DNA of 64,000 nt from Carboxylicivirga sp. (GTDB taxonomy: Bacteria; Bacteroidota; Bacteroidia; Bacteroidales; Marinilabiliaceae): positions 62,001 to 126,000 of the forward strand of contig JAOARW010000104.1 in NCBI GenBank assembly GCA_025210475.1, in the 5' to 3' direction. Under the pieces are notes generated by a model that had not been told where the DNA came from, did not search any database, and saw only the letters and a program-made list of their open reading frames with translations. The position numbers and the translations under genes were made by a program. How positions within the stretch are numbered: position 1 is the stretch's first letter; every line of letters begins with the position of its first letter. Positions 9,213 through 18,043 of the stretch are shown piece by piece.

Positions 9213-10238
9213 TTAGCTATCCTTGCCATATTTCTTTAGGTAGCTTTCTACTTTTTTTACCATGTTTTTTGACCCGGTATAAAATGGTGTTCGTTGGTGA
9301 AGCGATGATGGTTGAAGTTCCAAAATCCGATGTTCACCATTGGTTGCCATACCTCCTGCTTGCTCAGCCAAAAAGGCAATGGGGTTACATTCGTATAGCA
9401 AGCGCAATTTACCGGTTGGTGCATTTTCAAACTCGGGGTAAATAAAAACGCCGCCCTTAAGCAAGTTACGGTGGAAATCAGATACCAATGAGCCGATATA
9501 CCTCGACGAATAAGGGCGGTTGGTTTTTGTATCACGCTCCTGACAATATTTGATGTAGCGTTTAACACCCTTGGGGAATTTTTTGTAGTTTCCTTCATTC
9601 ACAGAGTAGATCGTACCATCTTCAGGTGTCTTCACCATTTGGTGTGATAAACAAAATTCGCCGATCGACGGATCGAGTGTAAAGCCGTTAACGCCATTTC
9701 CGGTTGTATACACCAGCATGGTTGAACTGCCGTAAAGGATGTAACCTGAGGCCACCTGTTCGGTTCCTTTCTGAAGAAAATCTTCCATTGTTGCCACGGA
9801 GCCTTCCGGGGTAACTCGCTTATAAATCGAAAAGATGGTTCCGATTGATACATTCACATCAATGTTGGAAGAGCCATCGAGCGGATCCATCATAAAAACA
9901 TACTTGGCATTTTTGGCTATTTCGTCGTCAAAAAAGATGAAGCTCTCATTTTCTTCGGACGCGATAGCGCAAATTTCACCGCAACTGTGCATGGCATCAA
10001 TAAAATATTCGTTGGCAATAATGTCCAGTTTTTTCTGATCTTCGCCTTGAACGTTGGTATTGCCGGCTTCGCCTAAAATATCGACCAATCCTGCTTTATT
10101 AACTTCGCGATTAACAATTCGTGCAGCTGTGCCCAGGTGGTGAAGCATGTGAGAAAAGCCGCCGTCTGCTTTATAGTCCAGTTCCATCTGGCTTTTCAGG
10201 ATGAATTCATTCAGGGTTGTAACTTCAAATTTTGTCAT
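9213..10238 (-). CDS. fbp: Class I fructose-1,6-bisphosphatase
   Basis: The enzyme hydrolyses fructose 1,6-bisphosphate to fructose 6-phosphate in gluconeogenesis. The metal-binding MDPLDGSSNIDVN signature, ASEENESF upstream of it, the YSSRYIGSLVSDFHRNLLKGG segment (split here as YSSRYIGSLVSD and FHRNLLKGG) and a C-terminal LLYECNPIAFLAEQAGG are all intact. The length of about 341 residues from ATG 10238 (MTKFEVTTLNEF) agrees with class I enzymes. The open frame extends to 10301, but those 21 residues do not look like the family and cover the likely promoter. The gene is divergent from the aspartate kinase gene at 10402 and ends in a hairpin near 9061-9104. Confidence 0.96.
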   Translation of the reverse strand: MTKFEVTTLNEFILKSQMELDYKADGGFSHMLHHLGTAARIVNREVNKAGLVDILGEAGNTNVQGEDQKKLDIIANEYFIDAMHSCGEICAIASEENESFIFFDDEIAKNAKYVFMMDPLDGSSNIDVNVSIGTIFSIYKRVTPEGSVATMEDFLQKGTEQVASGYILYGSSTMLVYTTGNGVNGFTLDPSIGEFCLSHQMVKTPEDGTIYSVNEGNYKKFPKGVKRYIKYCQERDTKTNRPYSSRYIGSLVSDFHRNLLKGGVFIYPEFENAPTGKLRLLYECNPIAFLAEQAGGMATNGEHRILELQPSSLHQRTPFYTGSKNMVKKVESYLKKYGKDS

Positions 10239-10401
10239 GAAAATTGGTATTTGATTATAGTTTGAAAGATAAACTAATGCTTTGATTGATAACAATGACA
10301 AGGCTCACTTGTTGTTACTTGAAAGGAAATAGTTATAAATTGAAAGTGTTTTTTTGTTTCTTTGATTTTTACGAAACCAAGTGAAGATGTAAATTTATAG
10401 C

Positions 10402-11664
10402 ATGAGAGTATTTAAGTTTGGTGGTGCATCGGTGAAAGATGCTGCAGGAGTGAAAAATCTGGCTCAGATTGTAAGTCGCTATAAAGAGCAGATAATTGTG
10501 GTTGTTTCGGCAATGGGTAAAACAACCAATGCCATGGAAGCCATTGTGGAAGCCTATATGACCCGCGATTTAGCTCGTCTCAACGCTTGTGTTGATGAAG
10601 TAAAAATTTACCATAAACAGATTGTTGCTGAATTGTTTGGGGAGAATCTTCAACGTGTTGATGGCTTGTGGGAGCAGTTGGATGCAAAGTTAAAAAGTGA
10701 GCCATCGCTTAATTACGATTTTGAATATGACCAATTGGTGCCCTTTGGTGAGTTGGTGAGTACCAGCATAGTGAGCGCCTATCTGAATAAAATTGAACTG
10801 CAGAACGAGTGGCTGGATATTCGAAAATACATTCGCACCGACGATGTTTTCAGAAGTGCCAATGTTGTGTGGGACTTAACCGGCCAGCTATTGGGATCGA
10901 AAATTGCAGCAAACAAAAATCGCTTATTTGTTACACAGGGCTTTATTGGTTCTACCGAAACAAACCTGACCACCACGCTTGGAAGGGAAGGATCCGACTT
11001 TACCGGAGCGATTATTGCTCATGTTTTGGATGCTAAAAGTCTGGAGATATGGAAGGATGTGCCTGGAGTTTTGAATGCCGACCCAAGGTGGTATCCGAAG
11101 GCAAAGAAGATTGATGAATTGTCGTATTGGGAAGCCATTGAGCTAACCTATTATGGGGCGCAGGTGATTCACCCAAAAACGTTAAAGCCGCTTCAGAATA
11201 AACAGATTCCGCTATTGGTGAATTCTTTTATTGAACCGGAAAAGAAAGGTACAGTCATTCAAAGTAGCGAACAGAACATTGATCTGCAGCCTATTTTTGT
11301 ATTAAAGCGAAATCAGGTTTTGATATCTATGTCGCCTAAAGATTTTTCTTTTATCATAGAAGAGAGCTTAAGCGATATTTTCCAGGTATTTTCAAAACAT
11401 CGGGTGAAACTGAATATGATGCAAACCTCAGCCCTTAATTTTTCGGTTTGTGTGGATGCTTCCAAGCGTATTGCTTCGGCTATTGAAGAGTTGCAAAAGC
11501 AGTTTGATGTGCGATACAATGAATATATGGAGTTGGTGACCATTCGCCATTACAACCAGACAGCCATTGATGAAATAATTGATGGTAAAGAGGTGGTTGA
11601 CTCACAGGTGAGTCGAAAAACAGCACGTTACGTGCTGAAAGCATCCGACTGGCAATTTAAATAA
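10402..11664 (+). CDS. Aspartate kinase
   Basis: This monofunctional aspartate kinase makes aspartyl phosphate for the lysine, threonine and methionine branches. The 420 residues start with KFGGASVKD (amino-acid kinase loop; most family members have KFGGTSV). Central motifs are VTQGFIGSTE, TTLGREGSDFTGA and WKDVPGVLNADPR, and the C-terminal part from about residue 300 looks like ACT regulatory domains (VLISMSPKDFSF). No homoserine dehydrogenase is fused. It is transcribed away from fbp and followed by a hairpin at 11674-11703. Which end product inhibits it cannot be read from sequence. Confidence 0.93.
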   Translation: MRVFKFGGASVKDAAGVKNLAQIVSRYKEQIIVVVSAMGKTTNAMEAIVEAYMTRDLARLNACVDEVKIYHKQIVAELFGENLQRVDGLWEQLDAKLKSEPSLNYDFEYDQLVPFGELVSTSIVSAYLNKIELQNEWLDIRKYIRTDDVFRSANVVWDLTGQLLGSKIAANKNRLFVTQGFIGSTETNLTTTLGREGSDFTGAIIAHVLDAKSLEIWKDVPGVLNADPRWYPKAKKIDELSYWEAIELTYYGAQVIHPKTLKPLQNKQIPLLVNSFIEPEKKGTVIQSSEQNIDLQPIFVLKRNQVLISMSPKDFSFIIEESLSDIFQVFSKHRVKLNMMQTSALNFSVCVDASKRIASAIEELQKQFDVRYNEYMELVTIRHYNQTAIDEIIDGKEVVDSQVSRKTARYVLKASDWQFK

Positions 11665-11673
11665 CATACATTC

Positions 11674-11703
11674 CATCCTTAGTGTTGATTGGTACTAAGG
11701 ATG
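11674..11703 (+). terminator. Hairpin between aspartate kinase gene and convergent lipoprotein gene
   Basis: Ten-base complementary arms (11674-11683, 11694-11703) enclose a 10-base loop and are followed on the plus strand by TTGCTTT. The position 10 bases after the kinase stop suggests a terminator, although the T tract is weak. Confidence 0.5.
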
Positions 11704-11708
11704 TTGCT

Positions 11709-12215
11709 TTAATTGAGTTTAATGTAGAACGCCGCCTTATAACCGCGCAGTTCGCCTTCCTCAGAAAGGTATTCGTAAGCCAGTAAAATGGCTTGCACCT
11801 TCTTGGTCATAATTAACTGTTCTTCATCAAAGTGCCAGGATTCCCAAAACTGAACCTTCGCTACTTTGTCACGGCTAAAATCATCCTGTTCTTCAATTTC
11901 TTTAATGTCAGCGATAGAAAGTTCCTCGTTGGTTGTGTAATTATAGGCTTTCGCTTTGTGTTTGTAAACGGCATTAAAAAGCTGATTCACTAATTTATCG
12001 CGCTCCAGGCGACTCAGGCATTGCTCGGTCCAGGTATCGTAAGGATCGGCATTTTTAATTAAAACTGGATAGATAATGGTATCGGCCACGCATGCGCCAG
12101 AAATCTCCGTATGAGTAGCTGTGCTATTGGTGTTTCTTTGCTGGCAGGCCTGCAAAGCAATAAAAAAGCACATAGCCGCTACGACCATGTGCTTTATGTA
12201 TTTTGAATTTTTCAT
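11709..12215 (-). CDS. Hypothetical lipoprotein
   Basis: I do not recognise this 168-residue protein. It has a lipoprotein signal (hydrophobic VVAAMCFFIALQAC with the lipidation cysteine near residue 24), so it is probably membrane-anchored. The mature part is rich in Glu, Lys, Tyr and Trp. It follows the dihydroorotase gene by 28 bases on the same strand and may be co-transcribed, but nothing suggests a pyrimidine role. Confidence 0.7.
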   Translation of the reverse strand: MKNSKYIKHMVVAAMCFFIALQACQQRNTNSTATHTEISGACVADTIIYPVLIKNADPYDTWTEQCLSRLERDKLVNQLFNAVYKHKAKAYNYTTNEELSIADIKEIEEQDDFSRDKVAKVQFWESWHFDEEQLIMTKKVQAILLAYEYLSEEGELRGYKAAFYIKLN

Positions 12216-12243
12216 TAATTCAAAGATAGCTATTTTGAAGTTA

Positions 12244-13581
12244 TTATCGATCGAAACTCAATCGCTCCCCTCTTACATCGGTATCAACTTTCCCATTAGT
12301 ATAGGCCAATTGACCGTTAACAAGGGTGTGCATCACTTTGTGAGAGAAGGTGGTACCTTCAAATGGTGACCAACCACATTTGTATAAAATATTCTCAGGC
12401 TTAACTTCCCAGCTGGCTTTTGGATCAACCAAAACAAGATCGGCTTTATAGCCTTCGCGAATAAAACCACGTTTCTCAATCTCAAATAAAATGGCCGGGT
12501 TATGACACATCTTCTCAACCACCAGTTCGTAGCTAAAAATACCTTGCTGCACCATTTCGAGCATTGATACCAAAGCGTGCTGCACCAATGGGCCGCCTGA
12601 AGGGGCACTGAAATATTTGTTGTTTTTCTCTTCAATGGTGTGAGGAGCGTGGTCGGTAGCCACCACATCCAGCTTATTATTTGCAAGTCCTATGCGTAAG
12701 GCATTACGATCGTGCTCCGATTTTACAGCCGGATTCCATTTGATACGTGAACCATATTGGTCGTAATCATCATCGGTAAACCAAAGGTGATGCACGCATA
12801 CTTCGCCCGTAATCTTTTTGTCAGTCAGTGGCATATCTGTATCCAACAAATCCAGCTCATCGGCCGAGCTAAGGTGTAAGATGTGCAAGCGGGCACCGTG
12901 TTTTCGGGCCAGTTCAGAAGCTTTTTTTGAGGACTTGTAACAGGCCTCGGCAGAGCGAATGACCGGATGGTATTTAAATGGCATGTTTTCGCCAAACTTG
13001 TTTTTATAAATGGTGGTGTTTTCCTGAATGGTACCTTCATCCTCGCAGTGGGTGGTAATAATGGTGGGGCATTCAGCGAAAATACGTCCCAGGATATCCT
13101 CATTGTCCACCAACATATTTCCGGTTGACGAACCCATAAAAACTTTTACACCGCAAATCTTTTTTGGGTCTGTTTTCAGAATTTCATCAATGTTATCGTT
13201 GGTGGCACCCAGGTAAAAAGAGTAGTTGGCTGGCGAGGTGCCGGCTGCTACCTTGTATTTTTCTTCCAGAATTTCGTGTGTGGTGGCTTGTGGTTTGGTG
13301 TTGGGCATCTCCATAAACGATGTGATACCACCCGCCACAGCGGCACGCGACTCACTTTCAATGTTGGCTTTATGCGTTAGGCCCGGCTCACGAAAATGTA
13401 CCTGGTCATCGATGGCACCAGGCAACAATAACAAGCCTTCGGCATTTATCTCCTGATCGGCTTCGGGCAATTGATTATCAGTAATGATCTGTTTGATAAG
13501 ATCGTTTTCGATTAAAACGCTGCCACTTATTTTTTGGCCTTCGTTAATGATGGTGGCATTTTTTATTAATAGCGTCGACAT
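12244..13581 (-). CDS. pyrC: Dihydroorotase-family amidohydrolase
   Basis: This 445-residue protein of the cyclic amidohydrolase superfamily probably closes carbamoyl-aspartate to dihydroorotate in pyrimidine synthesis. Landmarks are LPGAIDDQVHFREPG, MEMPNTKP, ITTHCEDEG, HILHLSSADEL and VATDHAPHT. In the usual metal-binding DxHxH motif the first His is Gln here (Q60, with H62 kept), yet the later histidines and the catalytic Asp of TDHAPH are intact. I recall the same DDQVHFR form in other Bacteroidota dihydroorotases but could not check this. The start at 13581 is the only reasonable ATG. A hydantoinase-type substrate is the main alternative. Confidence 0.88.
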   Translation of the reverse strand: MSTLLIKNATIINEGQKISGSVLIENDLIKQIITDNQLPEADQEINAEGLLLLPGAIDDQVHFREPGLTHKANIESESRAAVAGGITSFMEMPNTKPQATTHEILEEKYKVAAGTSPANYSFYLGATNDNIDEILKTDPKKICGVKVFMGSSTGNMLVDNEDILGRIFAECPTIITTHCEDEGTIQENTTIYKNKFGENMPFKYHPVIRSAEACYKSSKKASELARKHGARLHILHLSSADELDLLDTDMPLTDKKITGEVCVHHLWFTDDDYDQYGSRIKWNPAVKSEHDRNALRIGLANNKLDVVATDHAPHTIEEKNNKYFSAPSGGPLVQHALVSMLEMVQQGIFSYELVVEKMCHNPAILFEIEKRGFIREGYKADLVLVDPKASWEVKPENILYKCGWSPFEGTTFSHKVMHTLVNGQLAYTNGKVDTDVRGERLSFDR

Positions 13582-13623
13582 GTTATATGGTATTTGTTTG
13601 TGAGTTTAACAGATGAAGTGGAT

Positions 13624-13668
13624 TTGGGTTTTAGGTTCCGGGTTTTGAGTTTAGGGTTTTGAGTTTAT
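13624..13668. repeat. Short degenerate GGGTTTTGAGTTTA repeat
   Basis: Upstream of the dihydroorotase gene the plus strand reads two adjacent copies of GGGTTTTGAGTTTA preceded by a degenerate copy (GGGTTTTAGGTTCC). The unit of 14 bases is non-coding. A related GTTTyGTGTTTArA pair occurs at about 44072-44100. Confidence 0.5.
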
Positions 13669-13812
13669 TTTATTGCAAAGTTCAGAATAAAGTCAATGAA
13701 AATCCATTAAGAATTGAAGTGTTTTTATATAAGATTGCCTCAAAAGTCCCCTTTGTTTCTTGAATCTTCACTGTAAGTCATTCCACTGAATTGACAACTT
13801 CAAAAATCCCAC

Positions 13813-14547
13813 TTATCGTTTATAGGATTTAAACCAGCTGGCAATTTTCATTTTAATCACTCCCCATACGGCTTCGTTAAAAATACCACCACTCATTTTG
13901 GATGTTCCTTCGGTGCGATCGGTAAAGATAATGGGTACTTCAACAATGTTGAAACCAAACTTCCAGGTGGTGAATTTCATTTCAATCTGGAAGGAATAGC
14001 CTTTAAGCTTAATGTTATCCAGGTCGATGGTTTTCAATACTTTTTTGCTGTAACATTTGAAGCCGGCCGTGGTATCCATAATTTTCATGCGAGTGATAAA
14101 ACGCACATAAACAGAGGCAAAGTACGACATCAGTACACGGCCCATTGGCCAGTTAACCACGTTAACACCCGATATGTAGCGAGAGCCAATTGCCAGATCA
14201 GCTCCGTTCAGGCAGGCGTCGTGCAGGTTGATTAAATCTTTTGGAGGATGGGAGAAATCGGCATCCATTTCAAAAATGTAATCATAATCATGTGAGGTAG
14301 CCCATTTAAAACCAGTAATGTAAGCCGTACCCAAACCCAGCTTGCCTTCGCGCTCCAATATGTGCAATTGTCCTGGGTTCTTCGCCATTAAACCTTTAAC
14401 GATTGCTGCCGTACCATCGGGCGAATTGTCATCGATAATCAGAATTTCAAAACGACGGGGCAGGTCCAATACAGCATTGATGATGGCTTCAATATTTTCT
14501 TTTTCGTTGTAGGTGGGTATAATTACCAGGTTTTTAGTATTCTCCAT
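13813..14547 (-). CDS. Polyprenol-phosphate mannosyltransferase-like GT2 enzyme
   Basis: This GT-A glycosyltransferase probably transfers mannose (or another sugar) from a nucleotide donor to polyprenyl phosphate. Starting at ATG 14547 (MENTKNLVIIPTYNEKENI), the 244 residues show IPTYNE, IIDDNSPDGT, the acidic metal site EMDADFSHPP and AIGSRYISG, with the TAGFKCYS segment typical of dolichol-phosphate mannose synthase relatives. It lacks the C-terminal GtrA-like membrane domain of longer versions. The frame is open to 14628, but a TAACTTTG promoter box at 14626-14633 would exclude that longer start. The acceptor lipid is inferred from family. Confidence 0.9.
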   Translation of the reverse strand: MENTKNLVIIPTYNEKENIEAIINAVLDLPRRFEILIIDDNSPDGTAAIVKGLMAKNPGQLHILEREGKLGLGTAYITGFKWATSHDYDYIFEMDADFSHPPKDLINLHDACLNGADLAIGSRYISGVNVVNWPMGRVLMSYFASVYVRFITRMKIMDTTAGFKCYSKKVLKTIDLDNIKLKGYSFQIEMKFTTWKFGFNIVEVPIIFTDRTEGTSKMSGGIFNEAVWGVIKMKIASWFKSYKR

Positions 14548-14625
14548 ATAGTTAAAATCCCTTCGGTTTATAAGCATTAAGGTCAAGCGAATAATGTGTT
14601 CGCTAATAAATAAATGGTTGGTCAG

Positions 14626-14633
14626 CAAAGTTA
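14626..14633 (-). promoter_or_regulatory. TAnnTTTG -7 box for the GT2 gene
   Basis: The minus strand reads TAACTTTG followed by C. The implied transcript start near 14619 supports translation from ATG 14547 and excludes the longer frame from 14628. Confidence 0.5.
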
Positions 14634-14913
14634 ATAAGTTTGCTAAGAATCTAAAGCTTCATGAGAATTAGTGTTATTAAATTGCTGAATGTTTTAAGGC
14701 GGGGTAAACGGTTAACAGGCCTGTGTTTAACGATGGTTTTTCTAAAAGTCTCGTCACATTTTTGAAAAAGCTCCCCGGCTTTTCAATAAGTTGTGTCAAG
14801 TTTTGAAAAACTTGTGGGAGATATATCAAAAACATCGGATGTTTTTTTCATAGCAGACTTGCATTTTAAAATGGATCATGATGAATGCTTGCTCTCATGT
14901 GCGCAACTCTTCT

Positions 14914-14921
14914 TATTTTTG
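14914..14921 (+). promoter_or_regulatory. TAnnTTTG -7 box for the C1B peptidase gene
   Basis: TATTTTTG followed by CGCC lies 21 bases before ATG 14943. A TTG at 14889-14891 may act as the -33 element, with a somewhat long spacer of 22 bases. It fixes the peptidase start at the signal peptide. Confidence 0.5.
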
Positions 14922-14942
14922 CGCCTCTTAAATGATTTAAAT

Positions 14943-16355
14943 ATGAAACGAATAGTATTTGCAATGATTGGCTTGCTGGGGTGGTCGGTTATGGCACAAA
15001 CAATTACCCCGGACATGCTTAATGGCTTTGAACAAAAAGTTGGGCAAACAGATGCCGATCAAGCATTGATCAATGCCATTACCAACAACGATTTAAAAAA
15101 GTTGGCCATCAATCATAGCAATGTGGCTACGGCCGATCATGCTTTTAAATACAAGGTAAAAGTAAAAGGCATTACGAATCAGAAGAGCTCAGGGCGTTGC
15201 TGGATGTTTACCAGTTTAAATATTTTACGACCTAAGGTGATTGAAAAGTATAACTTGTCTTCATTCGAGTTTTCAACCAGTTACCTGTATTTCTATGACC
15301 TATTGGAGAAAGCTAACTTGTTTTATGAGCAGGTTATCTTAACAAGGAAGCTGGAGATGAATGAAGATATCGGGCCGTACGTGGCTAAAGCCGGTAAAAA
15401 GGAGCATGGTCAAACAGTTACCTTTCTGTTTAAATCGCCCATTGGTGATGGTGGTGTATGGAATAACTTTGTGAACCTGGCCGATAAATATGGTGTGGTA
15501 CCTAAAAAGGCCATGCCAGAATCGTTCCACAGCGAAAAATCAAGTGATCTGAATAAATTATTACGTCGTAAGTTGCGCGAAGACGGTTTGCGCTTGCGCG
15601 AAGCAAATAGCGATAAGGCTGCACGAACCTTAAAAGCTGAGATGTTGAGCGATGTTTACCGCATTTTAACTTTAACGCTGGGACAGCCTCCAAAGACTTT
15701 TGGCTGGCGATATACAGATAAGGAAGGACAATTGAGCGAGGCTAAAGAATATACACCTCTTGAGTTTTACAAAGAAATTGTAGGTGTTGATTTGAACGAC
15801 TACGTGATGTTGATGAATGATCCATCGCGTCCGTATTATAAGTTGTATGAAATTTCTTACGATCGAAATGTGATGGAAGGCCGCAACTGGACCTATGTCA
15901 ACCTGCCGGCTGAAGAATTGAAGAAAGCGGCTTTGGCATCCATCAAAGCCAATGAAGCCATGTATGCATCCTGCGATGTGGGCAAGCAGTTGAACAGCAA
16001 AGAGGGGTTGTGTGCTTTGGATAATTACGAATATGGCCAGCTGTTAGGGGTCGACTTCGGCATGAATAAAACTGAGCGTATCCAGACTTTTGAAAGTGGA
16101 TCGTCGCACGGAATGGCTTTGGTAGCTGTTGACGTTGATAAAAACGAGAAGCCAACTATGTGGCAGTTTGAAAATAGCTGGGGAGCTGACTCAGGGCACA
16201 ATGGTTACCTGACCTTTACTGATGATTGGTTTACGGAGTACATGTTCCGCATAGTACCGCGTAAGCAATTTGTAGGCGAAGAAATGCTGAAGCTCTTGGA
16301 TACTGAAGCAATCTTGCTTCCACCATGGGATCCGATGTTTAAATCTGACGAATAA
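14943..16355 (+). CDS. Exported C1B cysteine peptidase (bleomycin hydrolase/PepC-like)
   Basis: This aminopeptidase-type papain-fold enzyme of about 470 residues has the family active-site set: the oxyanion Gln and nucleophile Cys in NQKSSGRCWMF, the catalytic His in SSHGMALVAVD and the Asn in FENSWG. Unlike cytosolic PepC, the chosen start at ATG 14943 gives a signal peptide (IVFAMIGLLGWSVMAQ), so it should work in the periplasm or outside. The start is supported by a TATTTTTG box at 14914-14921. A strong hairpin terminator follows at 16477-16506. Function in peptide turnover is from family knowledge. Confidence 0.92.
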   Translation: MKRIVFAMIGLLGWSVMAQTITPDMLNGFEQKVGQTDADQALINAITNNDLKKLAINHSNVATADHAFKYKVKVKGITNQKSSGRCWMFTSLNILRPKVIEKYNLSSFEFSTSYLYFYDLLEKANLFYEQVILTRKLEMNEDIGPYVAKAGKKEHGQTVTFLFKSPIGDGGVWNNFVNLADKYGVVPKKAMPESFHSEKSSDLNKLLRRKLREDGLRLREANSDKAARTLKAEMLSDVYRILTLTLGQPPKTFGWRYTDKEGQLSEAKEYTPLEFYKEIVGVDLNDYVMLMNDPSRPYYKLYEISYDRNVMEGRNWTYVNLPAEELKKAALASIKANEAMYASCDVGKQLNSKEGLCALDNYEYGQLLGVDFGMNKTERIQTFESGSSHGMALVAVDVDKNEKPTMWQFENSWGADSGHNGYLTFTDDWFTEYMFRIVPRKQFVGEEMLKLLDTEAILLPPWDPMFKSDE

Positions 16356-16375
16356 ATACTGCCGTCTAACAAAAA

Positions 16376-16399
16376 AGCTGATAGCCACTAGCTGATAGC
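16376..16399. repeat. Two copies of AGCTGATAGC
   Basis: The decamer AGCTGATAGC occurs at 16376-16385 and 16390-16399, just after the peptidase stop. A near copy (AGCTGATAGT) is at 24030-24039 upstream of tgt. It is non-coding and may be a small interspersed repeat. Confidence 0.4.
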
Positions 16400-16476
16400 T
16401 GTTAGCAATCGCCCAAAAACCGCTCCGTGAGGAGGTTGCTGAGTTTGATTTTAATTTTCTACTCTGATTAATATTG

Positions 16477-16506
16477 ATCCCCGACTTTTGGTCGGGGATT
16501 TTTTTT
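16477..16506 (+). terminator. Rho-independent terminator of the C1B peptidase gene
   Basis: Nine-base GC-rich arms (16477-16485 and 16491-16499) around a five-base loop are followed by eight T residues. It is the clearest intrinsic terminator in the window. Confidence 0.9.
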
Positions 16507-16512
16507 ATCAGT

Positions 16513-17861
16513 TTACAAATCAATAGAGAAGTTAAGCCCCAGGTAAAACTGATTGTCTGGCTTAAGGAATTTAATGAGATGGCCGTGCACTAGTTGCTCT
16601 TTGGGCGAAAAAGGAAGGCTGTATATATCCCCGATTAACAAGCCAATTAAAGTGCTTCGGGAAATAAAGTTAAGAGGGCCACCAATGCGTATGCCTCCTT
16701 CGAAATAGGCCAGGGGTGATCCACTATGTTGTGTGGGTAAAGTCGCATCATCACCCGAAAAGGTAGATTCATTTTTATAGCCCAAGCCGAAACCAAAGTA
16801 GGGATTTACCTGAAATTTGGGACGAATCTCGACCAGGTATGATTCCAAGCCAAGGTTGCCTTGCCAATATTGTCCACGGGCATTGGGGTGCGAAGGAATA
16901 ACACTGGCTGTATATGTTCCATAAGCATAACCAAGCGATGCATTCACCGAATGACCAATGAGCTTGAAAAAAGGGATTTTATAATTCGAGTAATAACCAC
17001 CACGGTCGGTAAGGGCTTTGAAATCGACGCTTAGTCCATGGTTTTCATACTTATTCTGATCGCCCGTATTTAGTAAATTGATTGCAATTCGTCCATAACC
17101 ATAGCCATTGGTCGGAAATATATCATAGCCTAGCGATAAAAGGATACGCTTTGACTGAAACTCAACTTCAGACCGGATTCCTGCCTGCTCACAGCCTTTC
17201 CGCTTGTGGAAACAAAGATATTATTCTTTTGGTATGAGATGGAAAAAGTAAAATAATTGGCTTCGGGACGGCCATAAATTAAACTGGAACCAATATTTAA
17301 CCAACTTGAGTAATTGGTGGCATGATAGAAGTCCAGCTCGTTGTTGAGCGATAAATATGGAGATTTACCAATAGGAAGGAGGTGATTAATATTTACGCCT
17401 ACCAAAGCTGCTATTTTTACACTTTCGTAGTCATAAGGTAAAAAAACGAGCGGTTCATCCACATCTTCGTGAACGCTGTTTTGCAGGTTTTCTCCACCCA
17501 GATCACCGCTAAGCATGAACCCCAGGGTGGGGTAGATTTTGATCCATTGTTTTTCAAATACTTTGTAATTGCTACGAAAGAGTAATTCATCCAATCGACC
17601 TTCTTCTAATGGGTTTCCGGGACTCCTGTTGGTCATACCCGAATAGCTGGCTTCAATTAATAGGGTGTTGCTATTGTTGTATCGCAGATCAAAGCCCATG
17701 GTGCGATGATCGTCGCGATTGGGCACAAAAGCACCGTTGTAGGAATCATTTAAAGAGCCTATGCTAAGCCGATGAAAACTGTTGATTTGTTTTGTGTTGG
17801 TATTTTGTGAATAGGATGTAACCGAGAGTAAGAGGAGGAAGAAAAGGATTGCCGGGCGCAC
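16513..17861 (-). pseudogene. Outer-membrane protein gene split by a frameshift
   Basis: Two open frames, 17130-17861 (243 residues with signal peptide FFLLLLSVTSYSQ) and 16513 onward, form one protein of about 449 residues if the frame shifts back by one base near 17140-17200. The second frame stays open from about 17220 down to 16513, and its upstream part reads ILLSLGYDIFPTNGYGYGR, then LSVDFKALTDRGGYY and KIPFFKLIGHSVN, all strand-like barrel sequence. The GTG at 16947 is therefore an internal codon rather than a start. The N-terminal NDSYNG and DDHRTMGF segments faintly recall LpxR lipid A deacylases, but this is weak. No slippery heptamer is visible, so a real indel or a sequence error is more likely than programmed frameshifting. 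Confidence 0.75.
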
Positions 17862-17962
17862 AATATTGTAATTTGAGGTTTATGGTTATCCGAAAATAAA
17901 GCTTTTTCAAACATGAAACAATATGTGTTATGAATTCTATTATAGGTTTTTATGTAAAAGAC

Positions 17963-18001
17963 AAAAGCCCGTAACTGATCCAAATACAGTTACAGGCTTT
18001 T
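17963..18001 (-). terminator. Hairpin terminator downstream of ddl
   Basis: Fifteen-base arms (17963-17977 and 17987-18001) pair fully on the minus-strand RNA if one U-G wobble is allowed, with a nine-base loop and a following TTTTGTCTTTT. It ends the PASTA-rluD-ddl operon. Confidence 0.75.
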
Positions 18002-18043
18002 AGTTATATGTATTTTACATAGGCTAAACCTGGAAATGAGGTT

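Larger units (their letters stand above)
14548..14942. other. Intergenic region with two divergent promoters
   Basis: No gene is supported here. The minus-strand TAACTTTG box at 14626-14633 serves the glycosyltransferase and the plus-strand TATTTTTG box at 14914-14921 serves the peptidase. Near 14805 the bases form a small palindrome (CAAGTTTT and AAAACTTG around two bases). The open frame reaching back to 14793 is upstream of the peptidase signal peptide and is probably not translated. Confidence 0.6.

Noticed and set aside
10302..10401. Lysine-type riboswitch upstream of the aspartate kinase
   Set aside because: The leader is only about 100 bases and shows no conserved five-way junction elements.
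14793..14942. N-terminal 50-residue extension of the C1B peptidase
   Set aside because: A promoter box lies at 14914-14921 and the signal peptide begins at 14943, so the extension is unlikely to be translated.
17130..17220. Programmed -1 frameshift as explanation of the split OMP gene
   Set aside because: No X XXY YYZ slippery heptamer is visible in the required frame.
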